Assembly (NCBI GenBank): GCA_934154805.1
Contig: CAKPGM010000017.1
Coordinates: forward strand, 1 to 33,629
Length of the DNA: 33,629 bases
Origin: an uncultured Clostridia bacterium
GTDB taxonomy: Bacteria > Bacillota > Clostridia > TANB77 > CAG-508
Direction: 5' to 3'
Shown here: piece after piece, positions 8,319 through 15,728 of the stretch
How the letters are laid out: every line of letters begins with the position of its first letter
How positions within the stretch are numbered: position 1 is the stretch's first letter
Notes under the pieces: generated by a model
The model's input: the letters and a program-made list of their open reading frames with translations, nothing else
Database searches by the model: none
What the model was told of the DNA's origin: nothing
Position numbers and translations under genes: made by a program

Positions 8319-8909
8319 TTACCTTGCTAAGTATTGCAAAGCTTCTTTTATTCTATCTTCTAAAGTTTCTTCCTTTATTTTTGGTAATATGTTATTTATT
8401 TCGTATCTTCTATATCCTAAAACTTGCAAAGCTTGTATCAATTCTTCCATATCCTCTTGGATTTGTTCCTCTTGTTTTATTGTATTTTCTTGGTTTTCTA
8501 TTGCTTCTTCTGTTTTTATCTTATCTTTTAATTCCAATATAATTCTTTGCGCTGTTTTAGGACCAATTCCTTGTAGTTTTTTTAAAGTATTTACATCACT
8601 TGTAATTACTGCTAATGCAAATTTTGATGGAGTTATATTTGACAATATTGCTATTGCTGATTTTGCTCCTATCCCTCCAACAGATATTAATAGTTCAAAC
8701 ATATGCAATTCTTCAAGAGTATTAAATCCGAATAAGCTTATATCATCTTCTCTAACTTTTAAATATGTATAGACCTTAATCTCTTTTTCTTCTTCAAGTT
8801 TATCTATTGCTGTTTTTGACATATACACTTTATATCCAATTCCTTGTACATCTATAACTATATAATCTACTGACTTTATCACTAATTTTCCCTTTAAATA
8901 TGCTATCAT
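8319..8909 (-). CDS. ruvA: Holliday junction branch migration protein RuvA
   Basis: 196 residues, normal length. RuvA binds four-way DNA junctions and loads the RuvB motor. The N-terminal OB domain begins MIAYLKGKLVIK. The helix-hairpin-helix repeats include LISVGGIGAKSAIAIL (about 75-90) and LQGIGPKTAQRIILEL (about 111-126). A Glu-rich linker (about 135-155) leads to the C-terminal RuvB-binding domain ending LEDRIKEALQYLAR. GAAAGGAAATCAA precedes the ATG. ruvB does not follow; rarA does. The intact domain III argues that RuvB is encoded elsewhere in the genome. Confidence 0.95.
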   Translation of the reverse strand: MIAYLKGKLVIKSVDYIVIDVQGIGYKVYMSKTAIDKLEEEKEIKVYTYLKVREDDISLFGFNTLEELHMFELLISVGGIGAKSAIAILSNITPSKFALAVITSDVNTLKKLQGIGPKTAQRIILELKDKIKTEEAIENQENTIKQEEQIQEDMEELIQALQVLGYRRYEINNILPKIKEETLEDRIKEALQYLAR

Positions 8910-8956
8910 TTGATTTCCTTTCTTTTATCAAACAAATTTTCTTTTTTCTGTTTATA

Positions 8957-8984
8957 ATTGTATCATATTTTTCTTAATTTGCAA
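8957..8984 (-). promoter_or_regulatory. ruvA-rarA-rsm22-like operon promoter
   Basis: On the minus strand, TTGCAA (8979-8984), a 16-base spacer and TACAAT (8957-8962), about 48 bases before ruvA. No SOS-type operator is evident on top of it. Confidence 0.6.
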
Positions 8985-9012
8985 GACTTTTATCTAATTT
9001 TGCTTTATCTTA

Positions 9013-9040
9013 TTGCACTATGCTTTTTTTATGATATAAT
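9013..9040 (+). promoter_or_regulatory. deoD promoter
   Basis: TTGCAC (9013-9018), a 16-base spacer and TATAAT (9035-9040) on the plus strand, about 37 bases before the deoD start. Divergent from the ruvA promoter. Confidence 0.65.
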
Positions 9041-9077
9041 AGTCGTATCTTAAAGAATTTTTAATTAGGAGGTTTTT

Positions 9078-9797
9078 ATGACACCACATAATGAAGCGAA
9101 ATTAGATGATATCGCAAATATTGTTTTAATGCCTGGAGATCCACTTAGAGCAAAGTATATTGCTGACAACTTTTTAGAGGATGTGCAACTAGTAAATAGT
9201 GTTAGAAATATGTTTGGATATACAGGAAATTATAAAGGAAAAAGAATTACTGTTTTTGCATCTGGTATGGGAATGCCAAGTATGGGAATTTACTCTTATG
9301 AGCTATATAAATTCTATAATGTTGATACTATTATTCGTATTGGCTCTTGTGGAGCTTATAATGAGAGTCTAAATTTATTGGACACAATTTTAGTAGATAA
9401 TGCTTATACAGAAGGAAATTATGCTTACGAACTTACAGAGGAAGAATGTCATTTAATGAATTCTGATAAACAGGTTAATTCTGTTATAGAAAATACTGCA
9501 AAAGAACTTAATATCCCTTATGTTAAAGGAAATACTCTTTGCACAGACTGTTTTGATTATTATGTTAAAGATGTTAATCAGTTGATTGCTAGATTTCCAA
9601 AGGATTTAAATATTATCGGTGCAGAAATGGAGGCTTTTGCCCTATTCTATAATGCTCACTATCTAGGAAAAAAAGCTAGTTGTTTACTTAGTGTTGTTGA
9701 TTCTCATTATAAACATCAAGAGATTTCTGCAAACGAAAGACAAACTTCTTTAAATTCTATGATTGAGTTAGCATTAGAATCTGCTATAAGGTTATAA
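9078..9797 (+). CDS. deoD: purine-nucleoside phosphorylase, DeoD (trimeric/hexameric) type
   Basis: 239 residues, the family's normal length. It splits purine (deoxy)nucleosides with phosphate into the free base and (deoxy)ribose-1-phosphate for salvage. It shows the phosphate-binding MPGDPLRAKYIAD, the FASGMGMPSMGIY segment, the substrate-pocket RIGSCGAYNE, and EMEAFALF carrying the ribose-binding Glu. The catalytic Asp region reads SVVDSHY. GGAGG precedes the ATG. Monocistronic: own promoter and a strong terminator. Confidence 0.95.
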   Translation: MTPHNEAKLDDIANIVLMPGDPLRAKYIADNFLEDVQLVNSVRNMFGYTGNYKGKRITVFASGMGMPSMGIYSYELYKFYNVDTIIRIGSCGAYNESLNLLDTILVDNAYTEGNYAYELTEEECHLMNSDKQVNSVIENTAKELNIPYVKGNTLCTDCFDYYVKDVNQLIARFPKDLNIIGAEMEAFALFYNAHYLGKKASCLLSVVDSHYKHQEISANERQTSLNSMIELALESAIRL

Positions 9798-9834
9798 TTT
9801 TATTAAAGAATAGATTTTTTAACAATTATAAAAA

Positions 9835-9880
9835 CACCACACAGCTTGTTAGAGCATAGTGTGGTGCTTTTATTTTTATT
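9835..9880. terminator. bidirectional terminator between deoD and folA
   Basis: CACCACAC (9835-9842) pairs with GTGTGGTG (9859-9866), with a small inner stem. T-rich tracts follow on the plus strand, and GTTTTTAT follows on the minus strand, so it can serve the converging deoD and thyA-folA units. Confidence 0.85.
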
Positions 9881-10367
9881 TTATTCTTTCGTATGTTACG
9901 TATTCGTAATCGAAAGGATTTTTTTCATCTCTTAAACCTTTCTCTTTTTCTGTTATTTTCCAATCATTCTCAGATATTTCTGGGAAATATACATCTCCCT
10001 CAAATTCTTCGTTTATATGTGTAACATACATTTTATCTGCATATGGCATCAATAATTTATATATTGTTGCTCCTCCTATTACAAAGTTTTCTTCTTCTGA
10101 ATCTTTATATTTCTTTAGTTTTGAAATGTCGTCTAATATTTCAACATTTTCATCATCCACACTCATCTTTGCGTCATTACAAAGAATTACGTGTTTTCTA
10201 TTTGGCAATACTCTTCCTAATGATTCAAAGGTTTTTCTTCCCATTATAATAGTATGGTTAGTTGTTAATCTCTTGAATCTTTTTAAATCTTCTGGTAAGT
10301 GCCAAATAAGTTGATTATCTTTCCCTATTACATTATTTTTTGCAACTGCTACAATTATACTTAACAT
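9876..10367 (-). CDS. folA: dihydrofolate reductase
   Basis: 163 residues. NADPH-dependent reduction of dihydrofolate to tetrahydrofolate, regenerating the cofactor used up by thymidylate synthase. Visible motifs are IVAVAKNNVIGKDNQLIWHLPEDL (N-terminal strand and substrate-pocket loop), with the acidic active-site residue in LPEDLKRFK. The NADPH-binding IIMGRKTFESLG and the FVIGGATIYKLLMPYAD segment follow. GGAGGAAAA precedes the ATG. It sits 9 bases downstream of thyA, so the two form a dTMP-synthesis operon. Confidence 0.96.
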   Translation of the reverse strand: MLSIIVAVAKNNVIGKDNQLIWHLPEDLKRFKRLTTNHTIIMGRKTFESLGRVLPNRKHVILCNDAKMSVDDENVEILDDISKLKKYKDSEEENFVIGGATIYKLLMPYADKMYVTHINEEFEGDVYFPEISENDWKITEKEKGLRDEKNPFDYEYVTYERIK

Positions 10368-10376
10368 TTTTCCTCC

Positions 10377-11234
10377 TTAGATAGCTACTGGGATTTTTCC
10401 CAATTTTATATCTTTATTATAATCATATCCTTCTATTTCAAAATCTTCTACCTTAAAATCATAGAAATTCTTTGTAGGATTATTTATTTTTAATTTTGGA
10501 CATACATCTTTAGCTTCTGCTTCTATTAATTTTTCTATTAATGGTACATGTCTATCATAAATATGGCAGTCTCCTATATTGTGTGTAAGAGTTCCTACTT
10601 CTAGACCTGCAACTTGAGCAAACATACATAAAAGTGCTGCATACTGCATTGTATTCCAACCGTTTGCTGCTAACATATCTTGTGATCTTTGATTTAATAT
10701 TAAATGAAGCTTTCCACCTTTTACAAGCCATTGAGTTCCATATGCACAAGGTTCTAATCTCATATCTTTTAATTCTTCATGGTTAAATATATTTGTCATA
10801 ATACGACGACTAGCAGGATCATTTTTTAATAAGTATAATACGTAGTCTACTTGATCCATTTCCTTTATTCCTTCTTTTGTTTTAAACTGATATTTCTTTC
10901 CTAATTGATATCCATAAGCTTTTCCAATTGTTCCGTTTTCATCTGCCCATTGATCCCAAATATGAGAATTTAAGTCTTTAATGTTATTTGATTTCTTTTG
11001 CCAAATCCATAAAATTTCATCTATAGCTCTTTTTACTGTTTGAGAGTTATTTCTAAGTGTTATCATTGGAAATTCTTTTCCTACATCATATACATTTGTA
11101 ACACCAACTATAGAGAAGTAGTTTGCTTCGCTTCCATCATCCCATCTTGTTCTAACTCCAGTTCCTTCTGATGAATATCCTTCTGTTATTATCTTTTTAC
11201 AAGTGTCTATAAAGTGTTTATCTGCTTGTGTCAT
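10377..11234 (-). CDS. thyA: thymidylate synthase ThyA (Bacillus ThyA/phage phi3T-like subtype)
   Basis: 285 residues from ATG 11234, with AGGAGG 8 nt upstream. Converts dUMP and methylenetetrahydrofolate to dTMP and dihydrofolate. The catalytic Cys lies in LEPCAYGTQW, the phosphate-binding Arg region in PASRRIM, and the dUMP-binding segment in HNIGDCHIYDRH. Instead of the common PPCH and LPFNIASYA motifs it has EPCAYGTQWLV and NGWNTMQYAAL. These resemble the divergent ThyA of Bacillus subtilis and phage phi3T (PCVYETQWYV), which suggests that lineage rather than the E. coli type. First gene of thyA-folA. Confidence 0.95.
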   Translation of the reverse strand: MTQADKHFIDTCKKIITEGYSSEGTGVRTRWDDGSEANYFSIVGVTNVYDVGKEFPMITLRNNSQTVKRAIDEILWIWQKKSNNIKDLNSHIWDQWADENGTIGKAYGYQLGKKYQFKTKEGIKEMDQVDYVLYLLKNDPASRRIMTNIFNHEELKDMRLEPCAYGTQWLVKGGKLHLILNQRSQDMLAANGWNTMQYAALLCMFAQVAGLEVGTLTHNIGDCHIYDRHVPLIEKLIEAEAKDVCPKLKINNPTKNFYDFKVEDFEIEGYDYNKDIKLGKIPVAI

Positions 11235-11264
11235 ATTAATACCTCCTAATTTTCCTTTTTTCAA

Positions 11265-11293
11265 AATATATCACAATTCTACATTATTTTCAA
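11265..11293 (-). promoter_or_regulatory. thyA-folA promoter
   Basis: On the minus strand, TTGAAA (11288-11293), a 17-base spacer and TATATT (11265-11270), preceded by TGTGA. About 30 bases before the thyA start. Confidence 0.6.
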
Positions 11294-11304
11294 TAAAGAA
11301 TATA

Positions 11305-11336
11305 CATAAAAAATAGCACTTTGAAAGTGCTATTTT
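11305..11336 (-). terminator. greA terminator
   Basis: AAATAGCACTTT (11311-11322) and AAAGTGCTATTT (11324-11335) form a stem right after the greA stop codon. A T tract follows on the minus strand. Confidence 0.8.
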
Positions 11337-11339
11337 AGT

Positions 11340-11816
11340 TTATTTTGTTATTGATAATATTTTGTATTTTGCTGTTCCTGCTGGTGTTTTTACTTCTACT
11401 TCTTGGTTTTTCTTTTTACCAAGTAAAGCTGCTCCAACTGGCGATTCATTTGATATTTTATTTTGTGCTAAATCAACTTCTGTTGATCCAACTATCGTAT
11501 ATGTTATTTCTTCTTCAAATTCTTCATCGTAAACTTTAACTATGTTTCCTACTTGAACAGTTTTTGTGTCTATCTCTGACTCATCTATAATTTTAGCATA
11601 TCTGATTTTATTTTCTAACTCTGCTATTTTTCCTTCATTTTCTGCTTGTGCGTTTTTTGCTTCATCATACTCAGAGTTTTCTGATAAATCTCCAAATCCA
11701 AGTGCAACTTTGATTTTTTCTGCTATTTCTGCTCTTTTCTCTGTCTTAAGATAGTCTAATTCTTTTTCTAGTTTGTCATAACCTTCTTGTGTTACAAGTA
11801 CTCCATTTTCTTCCAT
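11340..11816 (-). CDS. greA: transcription elongation factor GreA
   Basis: 158 residues from ATG 11816, which has AAAGGAGG 9 nt upstream. GreA enters the RNA polymerase secondary channel and stimulates cleavage of backtracked transcripts. The N-terminal coiled coil (about 1-75) has at its tip FGDLSENSEYDEAKNAQ, carrying the acidic residues that complete the polymerase active site. The C-terminal FKBP-like domain ends with ISNESPVGAALLGKKKNQEV. Length is standard. Monocistronic with its own promoter and terminator. Confidence 0.96.
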   Translation of the reverse strand: MEENGVLVTQEGYDKLEKELDYLKTEKRAEIAEKIKVALGFGDLSENSEYDEAKNAQAENEGKIAELENKIRYAKIIDESEIDTKTVQVGNIVKVYDEEFEEEITYTIVGSTEVDLAQNKISNESPVGAALLGKKKNQEVEVKTPAGTAKYKILSITK

Positions 11817-11878
11817 CTTTGTCAACCTCCTTTTGCACATTTGCAGTATAGATTTTAAATCTAATTTTATGTTCCTAT

Positions 11879-11907
11879 ATATTAAACCATTTTTCCAAAT
11901 TTGTCAA
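11879..11907 (-). promoter_or_regulatory. greA promoter
   Basis: On the minus strand, consensus TTGACA (11902-11907), a 17-base spacer and TAATAT (11879-11884). The leader to the greA ATG is about 55 nt. Confidence 0.7.
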
Positions 11908-11926
11908 GAGTCTTAGTATAATTCAA

Positions 11927-12751
11927 CTATATAAAAATATATCCATTATTTCCTATTAATTTATATTTCTTTGATTTTATGATAGTTTCCACATCTTCCT
12001 CTTTTACCATATTTGCCAAATATAAGTCTTTTATATCATACTCTTGATTATCATTATTTATCTCTATATTATTTATAATATATCCATCAAAATTATTAAG
12101 ATGTAATTTTCCCGTATTCAAATTAAATATATTAGCTGTTCTATTTATATTGTACTCTAGTAATTCTTCTTCATTGTAGTCGATGTTTATTATATATTGA
12201 GCTCTTGCTAAGCTTTTTCTTTTATTATTTAATACTGCAAATGTTTCCAGATTTTCATCTAGATCTGCCTCTAACTTTTGAAACTCTCTTAAATTTGTTG
12301 TTACTACATTTACTGCTTTATATTTTGCAATCATATTAATAATTTCGTTTTTTATTTTTATGTTTTCTGACTTTGCTAATATATACAAACTCTGTTGCTC
12401 CGGAGCTTCTTTTTTTCTTGTAATTATATTGTTTAATATTTCTTCTATATATTTTCTAAATATTGTTTTATCTTCTTCCAACAATTTTATTAGTTTATAT
12501 AATCTTGTATCTTTATATTCTTCTTTGTTTATATTTTCTTTTATCTGTCTAGAAAAAACTATTGGCGTATTAGTTCTTTGCACTTTTGAATTCATTTTCT
12601 TTATATAGTTTCCATTTGATTTATATAATATGTATGTTATTTTTTCTTCATCTTCTCTTTTCTCAAATATATTAAATTTATCCATAATCTTATATTTTAA
12701 TTTTTTGTTTATTATAGGATGTATTTCAAAGCATACACATTTTTCATTCAT
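11927..12751 (-). CDS. unknown cytoplasmic protein
   Basis: 274 residues from ATG 12751; AGGTGA lies upstream, and the GTG at 12760 falls inside that site. I do not recognise the family. It is Lys/Ile/Asn-rich with no signal peptide or membrane helix. The middle part (about 120-235) has an alternating strand/helix pattern: a run of helices, then KAVNVVTTNLREFQKLEADL, then KSLARAQYIINIDYNEEEL, then NINRTANIFNLN. This is reminiscent of a Rossmann-like nucleotide fold, but no glycine-rich loop is visible, so no function is assigned. It lies between the rusA-like gene and greA, and a terminator precedes it. Confidence 0.7.
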   Translation of the reverse strand: MNEKCVCFEIHPIINKKLKYKIMDKFNIFEKREDEEKITYILYKSNGNYIKKMNSKVQRTNTPIVFSRQIKENINKEEYKDTRLYKLIKLLEEDKTIFRKYIEEILNNIITRKKEAPEQQSLYILAKSENIKIKNEIINMIAKYKAVNVVTTNLREFQKLEADLDENLETFAVLNNKRKSLARAQYIINIDYNEEELLEYNINRTANIFNLNTGKLHLNNFDGYIINNIEINNDNQEYDIKDLYLANMVKEEDVETIIKSKKYKLIGNNGYIFI

Positions 12752-12790
12752 ATTACTCACCTATAATAGTATATTTCTAGCATAATAAAA

Positions 12791-12830
12791 AAGAACTGGT
12801 TATTCTTATGGAATAATCCAATTCTTTAGA
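12791..12830 (-). terminator. terminator after the rusA-like gene
   Basis: On the minus strand, AAGAATTGGATTATTC and GAATAACCAGTTCTT pair around a CATAA loop, with one bulge and a wobble, followed by TTTTTTATT. It lies directly after the rusA-like stop codon. Confidence 0.75.
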
Positions 12831-12835
12831 TTTTA

Positions 12836-13246
12836 TTAATATTCTTCTATTGTTATTTGTACTTTATCTTCTGTTGAAAATCTTTTTTCTACAGATATTT
12901 TGGTTACTTGATTATCGTCTTTGAATGCTACTTTGTTCATTGCATCTAATACTGATTTTGCAATATTATCAATGTCTGGTTTTTGAGTTGGACTCATATT
13001 ACCTTCTAACATCTCTTTTTCTTTCACTTTACTAGTGCCTTTTGGGATTTTAAGATATGCAATTATATCTATATGTATTCTTCCTTCTAGCATATCTGCT
13101 GTTGGATATACTATCTTAAAATATTGCTGTATTAGGCATTCGTATTCTTTTGTTTTGTTTGGTGTGTATACTCTTCCTGTATACATATTTACTCTTGGTC
13201 TTTCTTTTCCGACAACTTTCCCCGGAACTTCAAATTCGTATTTCAT
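12836..13246 (-). CDS. RusA-family Holliday junction endonuclease
   Basis: 136 residues. RusA dimers cut four-way junctions symmetrically with Mg2+. The fold-typical start EVPGKVVGKERPRVN and the metal-site motif KPDIDNIAKSVLDAMN are present. The conserved ending VAFKDDNQVTKISVEKRF carries a further acidic residue. The family is usually found on prophages, but I see no phage genes nearby. Here it follows two ABC transporter genes by 21 bases and may be co-transcribed with them. The ribosome binding site is weak (AAAGAGA). Host RecU is the normal resolvase in Firmicutes, so this may be a domesticated phage gene. Confidence 0.88.
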   Translation of the reverse strand: MKYEFEVPGKVVGKERPRVNMYTGRVYTPNKTKEYECLIQQYFKIVYPTADMLEGRIHIDIIAYLKIPKGTSKVKEKEMLEGNMSPTQKPDIDNIAKSVLDAMNKVAFKDDNQVTKISVEKRFSTEDKVQITIEEY

Positions 13247-13267
13247 ATAATTCTCTTTTCTATTTTA

Positions 13268-15724
13268 TTATTCTACGTCGTGTCGTGCAAGTATTTTTGC
13301 AGGTGTTTTTCTAAGTACTTTTACTAATGGTAATAATCCAACTATTATATTGAATAAATACACCAATAATACACTTATACCAACTGTGTTGAAGTTTATT
13401 ATAAACATTCTATCAACATAAGGTATCTTTGATACTTGATTCAATATGTATGTCATTAAGGCAATTCCTGGCATACTTGCTATTGTTGTTATTGATATTA
13501 TCTCTCCAACAAACATTCTATATATGTCTTTTTTCTTTACTCCTATCGCTCTTAGTACACCTATTTCTTTTATTCTTGATAAGAATGATGATCTTATCAT
13601 TAAATAAATTTCAATTAGTGAGATTGCTAATATTACTCCTGCAAATATTACAGCACTTTTTATTTCATCTTTTTTGCTGTTAATATATGTTTGTTTGTCT
13701 TTTTCATATCTATCTATGATGTTTAGATGATATTCATTTTGAAATTGACTCATAACACTATATTTATTTTTTGGATATATCATAAATCCATTGCTTTTTG
13801 TAATAACACTATATTTTACTGTATTATTATTTACTAAGTAATCTTGTCTATTTGTCTTACTGTCGTAATAACCAACCACTGTTAGTTGTACTCCATTTAC
13901 TTCTGTTTTTATTGGTTTATTTAGTTTCATTTCATCTTGGTTATTTTTATTTACAATTACTTCATAATCGTTTTCTGGTAATCTTCCTTTTGTAATTGTT
14001 ATATCATCCATATATAAATTGTAATCTTTAACTGTTGTATCTGAAGAATCCTCATCTCTATTAATATATATTCCCATTGATAAGTCGCTTTGCTTCATAT
14101 TATTAAATATATTTGTAAACACATTCTTATTTGCATAAATTGAATCTGTATTTTTATCTGTAACTCCTACTATCTTAAAGTCTTTCATATTATCTATATT
14201 TACTATTTTGCCAATTAACTCTTCTGCACTTTGCACACCCATAGCAGAAAAAGACATAAATCCACTTTTATTCATATTGTCTATGATTTTTTTGTCTATT
14301 ACTATTTCATATTCATTCTCTGGCATTTCTCCATTTGTTAAATCATCTTTACTGATTTTATCAATGCTCACAAGTGTTCCAGCAAGTTCAAATGAATATC
14401 TTGATAATTGGTAATATTCATTCATTTTTATCTTGAAGCTTACTTTTCCTTCTCCTGGTAAAATATAATCTACATTTTCTAAGTTTTCGTATTTCAAATA
14501 ATCATCTACTCTAATGCTTGCCATATCAACTTGTAAATAATTTCTATCTATTTCTATGTAGTCTGATTCTTTTATGTTTGTTATTCCTGCAATATTGCTT
14601 ACACTATATAAAACAAACATTGCTGATGCAAAAAATCCTAAAAGTAAAATTTTCTTTAATACTGTATAATTAAAAATCCTATTAAAGCCATTCTTTATTG
14701 ATTTAAAAATTCCATAAATAGAACTGTATCTTGTTTTATATTTTTTATCTACAATATCGTCTAAATCATATTTGTATTTTTCATATATGCTTTTGTCTAT
14801 TTTTTTATAATGTTCATCAATAAGTTCTATTGCTGAATTATCATCTACAACTTCTATTTTTCTATTCTCTGCTTGAATAAATATATTACCATCTTTTATT
14901 ACTAGTTTTATTTCTATATTTTCGGTGTCTTTGCCATCCGAATATATATTCATATTTATTTTATCATTCTTTGGTTCTTGTATCTCTTTTAAATCTTTTA
15001 GATAAATTTTGTTGTCTAATCTGTATTCAAGTGATTCCTTTGTTTCATTTGCATAATCTTTTACCACTTTACCATCTTGCACTTCTATAATTCTTGTTGC
15101 ATAAAAGTTTGCTAAATCCACTTCGTGTGTTACAAGTATAACTAGCTTTTCTTTTGATATTGCTTTGATTATATTCATTATTTCTAATGAATTTTTGCTA
15201 TCTAGATTTCCTGTTGGTTCATCTGCAATTACTATACTAGGATTTTTTACAATAGCCCTAGCAATAGCAACTCTTTGCTTTTCTCCTCCAGATAACATTG
15301 AGGCTGGTCTGTTTCTATATCTATACATATTTACCGCTTCTAAAACATAATTAACTCTTTTTTTGATTTCATTTTTATTTTTTAGACCTATCATTCTCAA
15401 GCTAATAGCAACATTTTCAAATACTGACATATTTTCTATTAGTTTATAATCTTGGAATATATATCCTATATTTAGGTTTCTTATTTTATCAACAGTATTT
15501 TGTCTCCTTCTAGTTATCTTTTTGCCATTGATATAAATTTTTCCTCTATTAACTTTATCTAAACCACCAATGGCATTTAAAAGTGTTGTTTTTCCGCTTC
15601 CAGATTGTCCCAGAATTGCAACTAATCCTTTATCTTCAAGTTCCAATGAGGTATTGTTAATAATATGTATTTCGTTTCTTCTTCTCCTATTAAAGTACTT
15701 GTTTACTTTTTCTAATTTAATCAT
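13268..15724 (-). CDS. ABC transporter, fused ATPase-FtsX-type permease (second of pair)
   Basis: 818 residues. ATG 15724 is chosen because GAGGAGG, lying inside the last codons of the preceding gene, is 8 nt upstream. The N-terminal ATPase (about 1-225) has Walker A GQSGSGKTT at 39-47, signature LSGGEKQR, Walker B IVIADEPTGNLD, and a VTHEVD switch. A linker leads to a MacB/FtsX-like permease: one helix near 360-380, a large extracytoplasmic domain (about 390-680), and three helices near the C-terminus with KEIGVLRAIGVKKKDIYRMF. Proteins of this class are usually mechanotransmitters or peptide/lipid exporters in the membrane. It is paired with 15729-17936, with 4 bases between stop and start, so a heterodimer is likely. 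Substrate unknown. Confidence 0.88.
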   Translation of the reverse strand: MIKLEKVNKYFNRRRRNEIHIINNTSLELEDKGLVAILGQSGSGKTTLLNAIGGLDKVNRGKIYINGKKITRRRQNTVDKIRNLNIGYIFQDYKLIENMSVFENVAISLRMIGLKNKNEIKKRVNYVLEAVNMYRYRNRPASMLSGGEKQRVAIARAIVKNPSIVIADEPTGNLDSKNSLEIMNIIKAISKEKLVILVTHEVDLANFYATRIIEVQDGKVVKDYANETKESLEYRLDNKIYLKDLKEIQEPKNDKINMNIYSDGKDTENIEIKLVIKDGNIFIQAENRKIEVVDDNSAIELIDEHYKKIDKSIYEKYKYDLDDIVDKKYKTRYSSIYGIFKSIKNGFNRIFNYTVLKKILLLGFFASAMFVLYSVSNIAGITNIKESDYIEIDRNYLQVDMASIRVDDYLKYENLENVDYILPGEGKVSFKIKMNEYYQLSRYSFELAGTLVSIDKISKDDLTNGEMPENEYEIVIDKKIIDNMNKSGFMSFSAMGVQSAEELIGKIVNIDNMKDFKIVGVTDKNTDSIYANKNVFTNIFNNMKQSDLSMGIYINRDEDSSDTTVKDYNLYMDDITITKGRLPENDYEVIVNKNNQDEMKLNKPIKTEVNGVQLTVVGYYDSKTNRQDYLVNNNTVKYSVITKSNGFMIYPKNKYSVMSQFQNEYHLNIIDRYEKDKQTYINSKKDEIKSAVIFAGVILAISLIEIYLMIRSSFLSRIKEIGVLRAIGVKKKDIYRMFVGEIISITTIASMPGIALMTYILNQVSKIPYVDRMFIINFNTVGISVLLVYLFNIIVGLLPLVKVLRKTPAKILARHDVE

Positions 15725-15728
15725 ATTA

